A stretch of DNA of 64,000 bases from Didymella arachidicola (Eukaryota; Ascomycota; Dothideomycetes; Pleosporales; Didymellaceae): assembly GCA_016630955.3 (NCBI GenBank), contig CM049990.2, forward strand, positions 1,054,001 to 1,118,000, in the 5' to 3' direction. The position numbers and the translations under genes are program-made. This document shows, piece after piece, positions 1 through 10,053 of the stretch (positions are counted from its first letter, which is position 1; every line of letters begins with the position of its first letter). Under the pieces are notes generated by a model that saw only the letters and a list, made by a program, of their open reading frames with translations, did not search any database and had not been told where the DNA came from.

Positions 1-1671
1 TCGTTGAAGCACGGCGCTGGGGTACATACGTACTTTGCGCGGTGCGGTACTGTAGTGTCTCGTTTCTTTTGCAGAGACGTCTTTTTTACGCGATAGCGGT
101 AGATCCTTGTGCGTTGCCATTGCTAAAATCCTGAGCGGATAGCGAGACGGGTTATTCGATTCTTTTCTGTTTCCTCCGTGTCCTCTGTTTGCAAGGCTTG
201 CTGATTGCTTCTTCATTCTAGTACGTCTTTTGAGCAGCAATTCCGGGGTTATGTATGCATCGCTCTGGTTTGGTCTTGCCGTTTGTGCTCTGTGGTGGTG
301 TGGGCGATACAAGAACATTATCAGCTCCCGCCTTCTCTATTGTCATGCTCGGAAGTTGTGATACGGAACTTGCATTGGCTGTGTATAAGTGAAGTTTGTG
401 GGATTTGGCACGCTCAAAACACAGACTTGTTGTCCGTCTTGGACCTGGATCTGGACCTGCTGTTGTAGATAGGTACCGTCGTTTGTGACGGGCAGCATAG
501 GAATGTCAGGGCTCTCAGTTGCAGGGTCGTTCGAAACCAGACCGTAGATGGATGCCACAGCCACAAGGTGTATCAGGAGGAGCGAGCACGCGCAACTCAG
601 GTCTCTGAGGCTAATCCAAAATAGAGGATAGAAGGAAGATACTTGTAGGTAGTAAGAGCGTGGTCGCGGGAATCTGTCCTTGGATTTGTGTGTCTTTGTC
701 ACGGTTTAGAGGTAGCCCGCTGTGGAGGCGTTGGGATTGTTTGGGGAGATGTATATGCCAGGCCAGAGACAAATGTTTACCACATCACCACTATCCCTGA
801 CGTACTCCATGGCGAGGAATTGTGCCACTGGAAGCGTCTCGTGCTAGCTGCAGTTGGTCGGGGGAAGGACTGTGGAGCCAGAAAGTACTGTGTGCTCGAA
901 GTCTACGACGTTGGCATGTCATGTGAACACGGCAACGGAGAACTCGCCTGTGAAGCTGTGCAATGTGCGAGATACAGCGACAGGCTGCAGAAGATCTGCA
1001 TAAGACTCTCCAAGCGTGAGCGAATTTCGAGAGAATCGATGGCTTGCGGTGGGCGCTGTGCTCGGCTTGGGGTAAGCATGTATCGTCATCCCAATCAATA
1101 TTTCTTGCCCAGCAAGAGATATGGTTTCCCCTCCCGAGCTACGATGAAGTCTGTGAGTTGCGGTGTGCACATATCGACAGACTTTATACGGTAAGTAAGT
1201 CACCCGCGGAGAAATCTGTCCTCGGCTTTCTAATCACTCTTTAGTCGCGCCCGCCCAGTGTGCCGAAATCCCTCTCCAGCTATGTTCATCGTTGCCTGTG
1301 TCGTTCTTGTTTTCATGACAGTCGTATAGTGCTGTCGCAGCGAGCCGAGCTGGGTCCAGAAGCCACTCTTCGAGGCAGGATTCGCACTGGGTCTGCTTCC
1401 GGTATGGTGGTTAAGACTTCACTACTGCTTTTATAGAAGATATCGGGGTCGATGTCTACTGGTCGCTATGCTGTGGGATATCAAGTTAGCTGGACATTGT
1501 CTGTCGGTCGATCAAGGTTGGGTGTATTACGAGCTGGTTGCGTGGACCCAGAACAACTTGAGAATAAGCTGCGGTGATTGGGGCGAGCTCGGTGCTATGA
1601 AACGCCGCTGTGGAGGGATGGGAGTTCCGCTCTTCTGAACTAATGTGTACAGATGTATCTGCGGCGAGTCA
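1..1671 (-). pseudogene. Probable decayed membrane-protein gene, cut by window edge
   Basis: One minus-strand frame stays stop-poor from about 1671 to base 1: I count ten stops in about 557 codons, where roughly 26 would be expected by chance. The stops are at 1669-1671, 1486-1488, 1456-1458, 1411-1413, 1234-1236, 919-921, 844-846, 706-708, 343-345 and 337-339. Between them the translation looks protein-like: a Cys-containing acidic stretch near 1380 (CESCLEEWLLDP), a stretch near 820-720 (QFLAMEYVRDSGD, then NICLWPGIY), and a hydrophobic helix near 570 (LLLIHLVAVASIYG) followed by a Gln-rich, Asn-glycosylation-like segment. A candidate 60-bp intron (1471-1530, GTAATA...CACAG with CTAAC branch) would remove one stop. 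Several stops could derive from CAA or CAG by C-to-T change, as RIP produces. The family is not recognised. Alternatives are chance or a multi-exon gene I have misread. Confidence 0.35.
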
Positions 1672-2522
1672 CTTGGTTTCAAGTAATTCACTTTGTTTTC
1701 CCAGACAATTTTATGTTTCTTATTGGCATGTAAAAACTCACGAGTTTTCTCATCTGAACGAATTCTCTCTATAAAGTGGCGCATCTCTCCCTGCCTAAAC
1801 GTGGTCATCCCCTCATAGAAAATTGAAAAACCCCGCAGTCTTCGCTTGACTTAGCTACATCATCTCTTGTTGGGGGAATATGGCGCCGCCCTAGCCCGCA
1901 ATGTTCAGTTTCGGGGTCTCAGTAGCCAGGGCTGAGCTGGATGTTGATTGCGAAGGGTACTCCTTGAGTCAAAAGACCCGAGTTCAGTCGTTCTGAACAG
2001 GAATTGACTAGATGACTAGAGATACGATGGACACTCTGTCAGTTTAGATGGATCTCGGGAGTCTGGTTCGAAGGGGATATATGTGAGAATGAGGGTAGGG
2101 AGTGTCAGTATCATGCAAATCTGGAGTGTGGGGACGATGTGCTGATGGGCTCGCAGATTTGCATACGCTGTTTCTGAGGTGCTCTGCGATGGACAGTGAA
2201 TCTCGATTGGGGAGGATGTCAGCCTGAATACCATGGGCTAAGCACACCTCAGTCCGTGTCGAGATCACTGTAGGGTAGTAGGGAGTGCATTTTAGAGTCC
2301 ACTCGCCAAGATTGAATGATATCAGGGCAAGGGGCTACTGAGTAAGCGGGCGAGTGTTGGTTTGAGTGATAATCTTGCGTGGAAACGTACGAGTTTCTTC
2401 CTGAGTTGAGACTGCAAAGTCTGATATACAGCTATCTCAGCTACGACAGGGTAGTGGAGTTCGCTTGTACGTGTCAATATTCAAGATGCGCTAGGACGCC
2501 AGTAATGCAAGAAGACCCATCA
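1672..2522. other. Intergenic; nothing recognised
   Basis: Several short overlapping reading frames exist on both strands but none has protein-like composition, good splice signals or recognisable family features. It probably contains the 3' flank of the S41 peptidase gene to its right. Confidence 0.5.
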
Positions 2523-4922
2523 TCACCAGATGATGCCCATACCAACACTCATCGAACTCAAAACAACAGCACCGCAGACGATAACCGCGGTCCACCCCTC
2601 GCCACTAGGCCTCAGCCCAGCAGCGGCATCTTCACTCTCCCTCGAGCCTGCCGCGCCGTCCTCGGTCCCGCTCGGGTTCGCATCACCGCCACCCGTCTGT
2701 TGCTCCCTGCTCGTCACACTCCCACTTACACACGCCCTTTCGTCTAGCGCCCCGTTGTTCCCCCACGCGACCTCCGCGGTCTTCGCCCACAAACTCGTAA
2801 CGTTGAGGTACATACCCGGCTCGTACCAGATCCGGCAACTTGCCGTGTCGTTGAGGAACTGCGTCGGCACGCCCGCACCCTCCTTACCCTTGCGGATGTT
2901 ATCCTGAAAATTGACACTTGCGTCGGAATACGCGATGGCGAAGGGGTTCGGCACAACTTGCGCCCAGGCCAGCACCCGCGCCCTGGTGTCCGCAAATGAC
3001 GCGACGACGTACTGAGCTATGCCCTGCAGAAACTCGGCGGGTAAGACGAGCGTGCCCTTTGTGCCGCCGACGGGTACCATGGGGCCGGGTCGTGGGCGGC
3101 CGCCAACGGCGACGGTGCGCACGTTGGATTGCTGGACCATGAGTTCGAGGAAGATTGCACACGTGGAAGCGCAGATGCCGTCGGAGAGGACGACGATGTC
3201 CTCGGCGCGAAACGGCGGGGTGGTGAAGTCTGCGCGGTCGCCGTAGCCAGTCACCGTGATTCCAGTGGCCAGTTCCTCGTTGCTGGTTGTCAGGGGGTCG
3301 GAGAGGTTGTAGCGCAGCAGGCTTGTGAAGCGGTCGTTGTGGTGCTGTACGGGGGGGTACATATCGGACCAAGAGCCAAAATCGTTGCCGTCGGCGCCGA
3401 CGAAAGATGCTTTGTTGAAAGGGCTTACAGAGACGTTTACGTTCAGAGTTGTCAAGGAGTTGGAGATGTTCTCGCCGAATATCTCGCTCGCTGCGTGGCC
3501 GCGCCAGCGCGACTGCGTCTGCGGCTCTTGGTCCGGGAAGAATTGCTTGTACATGTCGTAGCCAGAGATGAGCTTTCCGCCGCCATTTTGCCGGACGTCG
3601 ATGATGATGCGGCTGACGCCGCGGGACTGAGCGGTGGAAATGAACTCCTCAGTCACCTGCTGGAATTCCTGTGCACCAGCGACATCGTCTGTATTGAACG
3701 TGCCTACGACGAAAACACCGACCTCCCCGGCGCCGGTATTCACGAAATAGCCTGCGAGAGGCACACGTTTGGCGGAGTGGGCTAGTGAGGGCCTGGGGTA
3801 GGTTGATGGAGCGGAGCCTTGCTGGATCTTGTTATAGCCTGTTATCTCGTGGTCACGAGGGTTATCAAGGTGTAACGGAATGGCGTTCGGATCTCGCTTC
3901 TTCGCCTTCGTTCCAGAGGAGTCGGGGCTTCGGGGTGTAATATATACCGAGTAAAAGTCATCTGGGCTGGCGATGCTAGACCAGGTATTTGGCTGCAGGA
4001 TCACAGCAGCGTTAATGTATTCTCTGGTGGTTCCATTCTGATAGGTGACACTCGTTGTAGGGCCAGGGTAGAACCACGGGCTTGTGAACAATCCATAGGC
4101 CTCAGCGCTGGACATGAAGAACAGGGCATTGTACCTCGTGTCGGGGTCGTGGTAGGCGTTCTTCAACGCCTCTGCCTCGAGAAACTGCTGCACGTCCTGA
4201 CCGTCGATTTGAGTGATTGGGGATGGTTCATAACCAGGTTGGGAAGCGCCAAAGTCTCCAATAGACCAGACCTCAGGAATAGCGCTCCCATCTCTTGACG
4301 CAGATATCAATGCGATATTGAGGTTTCTCCGCCACCTGAAAGCACCACTATATGCCATACCATTGAAAGCGAGGTGTCCGTCATGTGCTTTGACTAAGAG
4401 TTCTGCAATATCGTTCTCGAAGTCGTACTCGTTTGTGTATGTGCCGTCGTTGACTTTGGATGCAATACTATCTAGTCCAGCAAGGAGATCCACGGGGTCA
4501 TTAGGCCAGCCTTTGGGCGGATCTTTGAGGTACGTCAGAGTCGACTGGAACTCTACCATCTGCTTGATCGAGTTGACCGTGAAATTTGCCTCATATGCAC
4601 TTATTGGCACAGACTTGAGACACGAATATGCGAGCTATGACATGGTCAGCTTTCACGGCTCGGCGCTTTGAATTTTGATGTTGTAAACACCAACCTCAGC
4701 ATTGACGCTTATAATGTCTGCCCTCGAAGAAGTTACAAGATCTGCAACATCTGCACACGCTTGACCTGTCTGTATAGGACCGGATGCTGTTTCCGTTGCC
4801 GTTGGCTGCACATCTCTTATCGACGAGAATCGACGTGAGCTTGTGATCGCGAACGATTGCGATTGTGCCTGGACCGGAACAGCGATCGCAAGAGCCGCCG
4901 AGAAGAGGTGCCAAGACCTCAT
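2523..4922 (-). CDS. Secreted S41-family (CPAF-like) peptidase
   Basis: Two exons (4922-4695 and 4634-2523) are joined across a 60-bp GT-AG intron and encode about 779 residues. The second in-frame ATG was chosen as start because it opens directly on a signal peptide (MRSWHLFSAALAIAVPVQAQ). The N-terminal half carries the region seen in fungal CPAF-like S41 proteins. The peptidase core contains an IIIDVRQNGGG strand-turn and, near residue 560, DGICASTCAIF with the presumed nucleophilic Ser. The C-terminus is Gly/Ser/Glu-rich and ends in a hydrophobic segment (AVIVCGAVVLSSMSVGMGI), consistent with a membrane or GPI-type anchor. S41 enzymes of this type are serine endopeptidases; the fungal paralogues are mostly uncharacterised, although one (UstP) sits in a ribosomal-peptide toxin pathway. 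No precursor-peptide gene is visible beside this one, so a general extracellular or cell-surface protease is the safer reading. Confidence 0.85.
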
Positions 4923-5847
4923 ACTGATTTGGACGGTGGTATGCGGTTGTTGATCGTTCACCCGAGCAGATGCGGACAGCCGTGTCTTACTCTGTTGTAT
5001 TCAGGCCCCCGTCCAAGTCGATCTTGGCCAAGATCCCCAGCTCTTTACCCACGCAAACTGATCGACAGCGCACACGAAAAGACAATCTGACTGAAAAACG
5101 GAAGACAGCATCAGCATCCAGGCGCAGGGCGCACCACACTTAACATCTTCCCGCACCGTTGCCTGAAAGCCTTACCGCAGCCCTCTCGATACGTCGGCCA
5201 CGCATGCCAATCTTGGAAGTGCTAGGCTTGAGGGTTAAAAGAGCCGCCGCCTTTGTCTCCATGAGACTTAGAGACGGCGACCAGCAAATCACGGCATGAC
5301 ATGGTGTGCCACATGCACGTTGCAGGATGCACTTGTGGAGGGCCAAGACACCAGCTCAGCTGGCTACGGAATCTCGGATGCTCCTGGAGCGCGGAAGACG
5401 GCGTTAAGGCTGCCATGTGTGATGGTGTGCGTGGCTGTACAGATCTTTCTGAATCAAGCTTCTGCGTGCTTGGAGGATGAGAAGTGATGCCGTGCAAATG
5501 TGCGTGATGAGGGGTTGATGCTCGAGCGCGGAGGCGGCTGAGGCGCAAGGTACCGGTGAGGTGTGAGGTTGGCGCATCAATCTGATTGGCGCTGGGGAGT
5601 CGGTCCCACTTTCTCTCAATCGGCAGGTGTAAGCCAAGTTCAGCCTTTCTATGATAATATGCAAGGTTGCTATATTGGGAATACACGCAGATGTGGATGC
5701 ACGGTTTCAATCGTCTGGCAGCTGCAGATGGGCTGAAATTGTTACTGTAGTCGTTCGGCTGAGCGAGTTAGTGCAGGTGGCCTGAAAAGAGGGCGCGGTT
5801 GAGCCGAACAACGCTAGGAGCTCAACCTTGACTTGGCAGACCCACCT
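4923..5847. other. Intergenic, upstream of S41 peptidase gene
   Basis: This holds the presumed promoter and 5' leader of the S41 peptidase gene. Minus-strand frames around 5222-5710 have no protein-like composition. No RNA gene or repeat seen. Confidence 0.5.
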
Positions 5848-6182
5848 AACTATTTAAAAGTTAAATGAATTTTTATTTTCTAAAACGTTAAGAATATATT
5901 AGAATATATTTCTAACTTTTTTCTTAAGATTAGAGTTAGTTTATTAAGCTCTAGCTCTAACCTACTAAGATAAGTAGCCTAAACGGTATAATAACTCTCT
6001 CTTATAAGGGAGTTAAGGCTATAATAGTACTATATTATCAGCTTAGCCTCTAGACCTTACTAGGTAGGTAGGGTCTAATATACTTAAGATTAGGGTTAGT
6101 TAGGGTTAGTTAGGGTTAGTTAGGGTTAGTTAAGGGTTAGAGTCTTCTTAAGTCTATTTTATTATCTTATTCCTATATATTT
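5848..6182. repeat. AT-rich, RIP-like island (relic of a repeat)
   Basis: Base composition changes abruptly here: the flanks are mixed, while this block is dominated by TA, TTA and AAG/CTT words with very few CpA or CpG dinucleotides. Such composition is the usual mark of RIP acting on a former transposon or duplicated DNA in Pezizomycotina. No open frame or clear terminal repeat remains, so the original element cannot be named. It contains the decamer array listed separately. Confidence 0.7.
6091..6130. repeat. Telomere-like decamer array (TAGGGTTAGT x4)
   Basis: Four exact tandem copies of TAGGGTTAGT, preceded by GAT and followed by a degenerate partial copy (TAAGGGTTAG). The unit contains the fungal telomeric hexamer TTAGGG interleaved with TTAG, so it is related to but not identical with a telomere repeat. 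It lies inside an AT-rich relic and between ordinary genes, so it is interstitial. Confidence 0.85.
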
Positions 6183-6637
6183 GAAAGCACGTTAGACTAT
6201 TAAATAACTGAAAGTGTGTGCCAAGAGACCTTCGGATCGGCGCAATCGTCAGCCGAACTTTAGCGTTGTCGGCTCAAGTGTATCCTCGCCTGAAAGGACC
6301 CTACAATCCTGCTCGATTACCTTACGGTGACCATCCTGCAGCAGCAATACTCCATGGTGATACCACAATGTAAGACAAGGGAAACAACGGGTACCTCGAC
6401 AGCTATCAGATTTCACGCAAAGTCTCACAGGCTATGAATAACGCCAAAGAGATCGCGCAATTGGCCTCCGCAAAAGCGTGATGAGTTGAGTTCTCATACA
6501 AAGCAGAGCGACGGCACGATATATGTCCAGAGGCATGGACCAGAAACTCATAGTCCCAGCGCCATACAAAACCATAATTCGGCCCCAATACAAGACCATA
6601 ACCCGCCGAGATCGTAATCCGGCCCCAATCCAAGGCC
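6183..6637. other. Promoter region of the GFA gene with degenerate tandem repeats
   Basis: Between about 6555 and 6637 the motif CGGCCCCAAT(A/C)CAAG(A/G)CCAT and related versions (CATACAAAACCATAATTCGG) recur at 25-40 bp spacing, giving about three imperfect copies running into the start codon. Nothing else recognised. Confidence 0.5.
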
Positions 6638-7306
6638 ATGTCCCAGCCCGCACCACAGCCGTCCCCCACAGATCCTCACAGCGAATCCGAGTCCCCCAAA
6701 CAAACCCCTAACCACCAAAATCTGCAAAAGCCAACCATCTACCCTTTAACCGGCCGCTGCTCTTGCTCCCACGTAACCTACACTCTCCCCTCCCCTCCCC
6801 TCATCATCCACGCCTGCCATTGCACCTACTGCCAACGCGAAACCGGATCCTCCTTCGCCCTAAACGCCATCTACGAGCCCTTCCTTGTCCACGCAAAGCT
6901 ATCAACCGGACACCATGGCTCTGCCGCCGAAGAGCAACTCTTACGCGTGCCAATCCCCACGGCAACTAGCGAAAAGGGACAGACTATGGTGCGCTGTCCG
7001 TCATGCTACACGGTTCTCTGGAGTCACTATGCGTTTGGCGGTGCGTTGAAGATCGTGCGGGTTGGCACTGTTGATGGAGTGCGTGATGCAGAGGGACGGT
7101 ACTGGGCGAATGGGGGGTTAAGACCTGATGCGCATATTTTTGCTGGTGGGGAGAGACATGGGTGGATAGGGCTGGAGGATGAGAGGGTGTATGAAGGCTA
7201 TGGGCCTCGAGAGGAGTATTGGTCAGAGGAGAGTTTGGAGAGACTGGAGGGGTTCATGAGGGAAAATCAGGGTGTGACGGCATTTTCGGAGTCAGAGGAA
7301 TTGTGA
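6638..7306 (+). CDS. GFA/CENP-V-type zinc-binding protein
   Basis: A single-exon gene for 222 residues. The first 32 residues are a Pro/Ser/Gln-rich leader. The GFA fold follows, with zinc ligands at C41-x-C43, at C60-x-C62-x2-C65 in HACHCTYCQRETGS, and a third CPSC pair near residue 120. The ACHCxxCQ signature is diagnostic of the glutathione-dependent formaldehyde-activating (GFA)/CENP-V family. Most fungal members have no tested substrate. Formaldehyde or small-molecule S-adduct chemistry is inferred only from the family name, and the true function is open. The C-terminal 70 residues are Glu/Gly-rich. The gene is convergent with the Bcs1-like gene, with a long hairpin between them. Confidence 0.85.
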   Translation: MSQPAPQPSPTDPHSESESPKQTPNHQNLQKPTIYPLTGRCSCSHVTYTLPSPPLIIHACHCTYCQRETGSSFALNAIYEPFLVHAKLSTGHHGSAAEEQLLRVPIPTATSEKGQTMVRCPSCYTVLWSHYAFGGALKIVRVGTVDGVRDAEGRYWANGGLRPDAHIFAGGERHGWIGLEDERVYEGYGPREEYWSEESLERLEGFMRENQGVTAFSESEEL

Positions 7307-7336
7307 TCTTCCTCGGATCAGGTAAGCAAGACAAGG

Positions 7337-7424
7337 AGAGCACCACCTGGACAAAAAATATCGGACACTTTTGGCCGCTGACCTCATCAGAAGTGTCCGA
7401 CTTTTTTTGTCTAGGTGGTGAGAG
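7337..7424. mobile_element. Long inverted repeat, MITE-like hairpin with possible TSD
   Basis: Arms 7341-7370 and 7391-7420 are 30 bp each and match at 27 of 30 positions as inverted repeats around a 20-nt spacer; one mismatch would be a G-U pair in RNA. The arms begin CACCACCTGGAC and end GTCTAGGTGGTG, with an internal T-tract/A-tract. Directly outside lie AGAG (7337-7340) and AGAG (7421-7424), which could be a 4-bp target duplication. The form fits a miniature or collapsed DNA transposon. A terminator-like hairpin shared by the two convergent flanking genes is the alternative. Confidence 0.55.
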
Positions 7425-7641
7425 GAAACAATGGGCTGGCGATGCGATTGTTGTGGACCATGAGGCTCGCCGGGTGATCAGCACTCGTTCTCGGTGCTTA
7501 TCCTCGCTTACCCTTGCCAACACTTGCACACCCACCAGCCCTCTTTCATTGCCAAGAGACCGCCTTCATGCAATAGACAGGCGTCAGGCTGGCAGGCGTG
7601 GTAGCATTCTCGGTTTCATTCGTGGGCTATACGTACATAAT

Positions 7642-9375
7642 CTATCGCTCCTTCTCATCCATAGCCCTGAGCTGCTCATCCCGCCACGCACACGCCTCGT
7701 CCAAAGCTCGCTGAGGCTCTCGCTTCCGGGTAAGAAGGTAGCCTTGTATAGCAGCTGGCGAAAATATGCTCTCAGGTATTATCTCGGCAAAATCCACAGC
7801 CATCTGCCGCAGCGCAGCCTTGTCAGGGATCTGCGAGACCGGCTTCTCATACAGCAAGTCCTTAATGTCATCCTCATCCTCGACATCTTCAGCTATGCTC
7901 CTCGTTTTCCTGCGCTGCGTGCCCCTGCGCATCGGGTTTTGCGAACGCTTCTGATTTGCATTGCTGGTCTGGCTTCGGGATAGCGACTTGCGCATGTCTG
8001 TGCCGTACATGCGTATGAATATATCTTCGATTTGGGTCCGTGTTGCCAGCGTAAAGGGAATACGAATATCCACTCGTCCTGGCCGCGTGAGAGCTTCATC
8101 GAGGTTCTCGGGGTGATTGGTTGTCATGATGAGCACGCGGCCTTCGTGCGAGGCTACGCCGTCGATGACATTGAGCAGACCAGCGAGACTGATCAGGCTC
8201 TTGCGCGGCCCTGGAGGATCACTTCGTGTTGGAGCTTTGGTCTCAGAGATGGTGGGTGAGGCAGGCTCGGGTGCCAACTCGGGTGCCGGCTCGTTGTCGC
8301 GGCGTAGGCCTGCGGAGTCGATGTCTTCCAGGAGCACGATGCCCCGGCGCGGGAGCTCCGTGAACAGCTTGTTAAGATCTGCTTCGGTGAGACCGACTTC
8401 GCTGAGCGAGATGCAGTATATGTCCAGACCGAAAATGCCAGCGAGCGCGAACGAGAGTGATGTCTTGCCTGTCCCCGGTGGACCATGAAAGAGGTAACCT
8501 CGACGATACGGAATTCCTCGTGCGTTATACCAGCGTCTGGTATTGGGTTGAAGGTATTCGTTGACGTCGTTCACGATGATCCTCTTCTGTTCCTTCTCAA
8601 GTGAAACGGTGCGCATCGGTCGGGATGCTCGGTTCGACTGTCGTTTCCATCTGGTATCCCCATTGTTTTCGCCTTTCGGTGAGGGCCTGTGTATATTTGT
8701 GGTTTGATCCTCGTTCTTCAGGTTCCATTGCTTGACATGGAGAAGAAAGCTCTTGATGGGCTGCGTGCTTCGACCAGTACACCGGACAATCATGGCTTCG
8801 TCCCATGCGTCTCCCCACCAGGGAGCCTTTTTGTCCTTTCTTTCTCTTGACAAATAGTAGGTACGGCCGCCATGCACAAACTTGTCACTTCCATAGTTGG
8901 GTTCGTAGCGTGGAGGTACATTGTTGGCCAATTTCCCATAATTGAAAATGCTCAGTTTAGTTGACTTGTCGTCATCCGACTCAGAGTCATCCTCGGGGTC
9001 GTACTGCGCGCCTCGCGGCTTCGTCTCTGCTCTTAGATCTCTACTGGTTCGCGTCATTGGTTGTTCTGTGGCCCACTTGACAACATCCCGGTAAAGCGGG
9101 TCATCCCCGTCAATAGTGACGGCTGATGTGAAATAACGATCGAAGTAGGAGGAGAACCTCGAAGCGCAGAAGAGAGTAGCATGTGAGAGACCGAAGAGGA
9201 TGACGCAGCCAGATGCGACCAGTCCTATATCGATGCCGAATAGGCGCAGAATGATCTGTGACATGATGCCATAGCCAGGAACAAAAGTTTCTAGAAAGGA
9301 GGAAGGGAGACTAGTCGTGGTGGCGTTGGACGTCAGAGCGCCTGGGCCAAATTGATGAAGTCGTAAGAAGTCCAT
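7642..9375 (-). CDS. Bcs1-like AAA ATPase
   Basis: A single exon of 577 residues. A hydrophobic segment at about residues 38-65 (QIILRLFGIDIGLVASGC) precedes a BCS1_N-like region, then an AAA domain with Walker A GPPGTGKTS near 297, Walker B IVLLEDIDSAG near 344, and the TNHPENLDEALTRPGRVD sensor/arginine-finger region near 415. Bcs1 in mitochondria translocates the folded Rieske protein into complex III. Filamentous fungi carry many Bcs1 paralogues of unknown role, and this one has an acidic Pro/Glu/Ala linker after Walker B and a basic Arg/Lys-rich insertion after the AAA core (TQRRKTRSIAEDVEDEDD), features of the paralogues. The family call is firm; a role in Rieske maturation is not. Confidence 0.88.
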   Translation of the reverse strand: MDFLRLHQFGPGALTSNATTTSLPSSFLETFVPGYGIMSQIILRLFGIDIGLVASGCVILFGLSHATLFCASRFSSYFDRYFTSAVTIDGDDPLYRDVVKWATEQPMTRTSRDLRAETKPRGAQYDPEDDSESDDDKSTKLSIFNYGKLANNVPPRYEPNYGSDKFVHGGRTYYLSRERKDKKAPWWGDAWDEAMIVRCTGRSTQPIKSFLLHVKQWNLKNEDQTTNIHRPSPKGENNGDTRWKRQSNRASRPMRTVSLEKEQKRIIVNDVNEYLQPNTRRWYNARGIPYRRGYLFHGPPGTGKTSLSFALAGIFGLDIYCISLSEVGLTEADLNKLFTELPRRGIVLLEDIDSAGLRRDNEPAPELAPEPASPTISETKAPTRSDPPGPRKSLISLAGLLNVIDGVASHEGRVLIMTTNHPENLDEALTRPGRVDIRIPFTLATRTQIEDIFIRMYGTDMRKSLSRSQTSNANQKRSQNPMRRGTQRRKTRSIAEDVEDEDDIKDLLYEKPVSQIPDKAALRQMAVDFAEIIPESIFSPAAIQGYLLTRKREPQRALDEACAWRDEQLRAMDEKER

Positions 9376-10053
9376 GGTTGGGGAGAGGCAAAAGTGCAGT
9401 CACGGAAACAAAAGAAGCAACAAGTACGAGCGAGAGAGGTGAAAGATGGTTCATGCAACAACAGACCTTGTGACCGGCTGGCAAGGATGGCAGCGAGGCT
9501 GCTTTATGGTGCACAGTCAGCATAGGTGACAGCGAAGTCGTGCATAAGCGACCTCCTCTTGGACCTACGCGGACAACGGTGATCGCTGGACAGCTGGATT
9601 TCAGCTTGGCTGGTAGAAAGCTTTACTGCTGCCTGAACCAATGACAAGCTCGAAGGGAAGCTGCCATGCAAACAAGGCTGAATCAATAATCATTCTACAG
9701 TGAAAACGTCAGGGCCCCGGCGCTGTTCGAACCGGTCAAACAACGCTCTCCAGGCAGCTGCACACACGATAGTTTCAGCAGTATTAGCATTTCGATATGT
9801 GGCAGCCATAGCGATGATGGTGTAGGGCAGCGGCTGAAATATTGCGAGCGGAGCAAAGAGAAGGGTTGTCGAGGGATGCCAGGAGTGCCAGGGTCGTGTA
9901 TTGTGGCTGAGTGGCTGTGCGACCAACGCCGCAGATGCCAGCGGTCGCAACCAACTGCAGCGTGCAGTGGACAGCTTGTCCACCTCCACACCCCTGTAAC
10001 GATGTCATGATTGCTAGCGGTCTCTTTGCGTACTACGACATCTAGACACCGCC
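9376..10053. promoter_or_regulatory. Divergent intergenic region, Bcs1-like / Swa2-like
   Basis: The 678-bp spacer separates two divergently transcribed genes and must hold both promoters. Minus-strand frames at 9690-9990 look non-coding. No specific element is claimed. Confidence 0.5.

Noticed and set aside
2523..4922. A ribosomal-peptide (ustiloxin-type) cluster around the S41 peptidase
   Set aside because: No repeated-core precursor, UstY-like DUF3328 gene, or tyrosinase is visible nearby; the neighbours are unrelated.
6061..6150. A chromosome end (telomere) here
   Set aside because: The TTAGGG-like array is only 40 bp, is interleaved with TTAG, and has normal genes on both sides.
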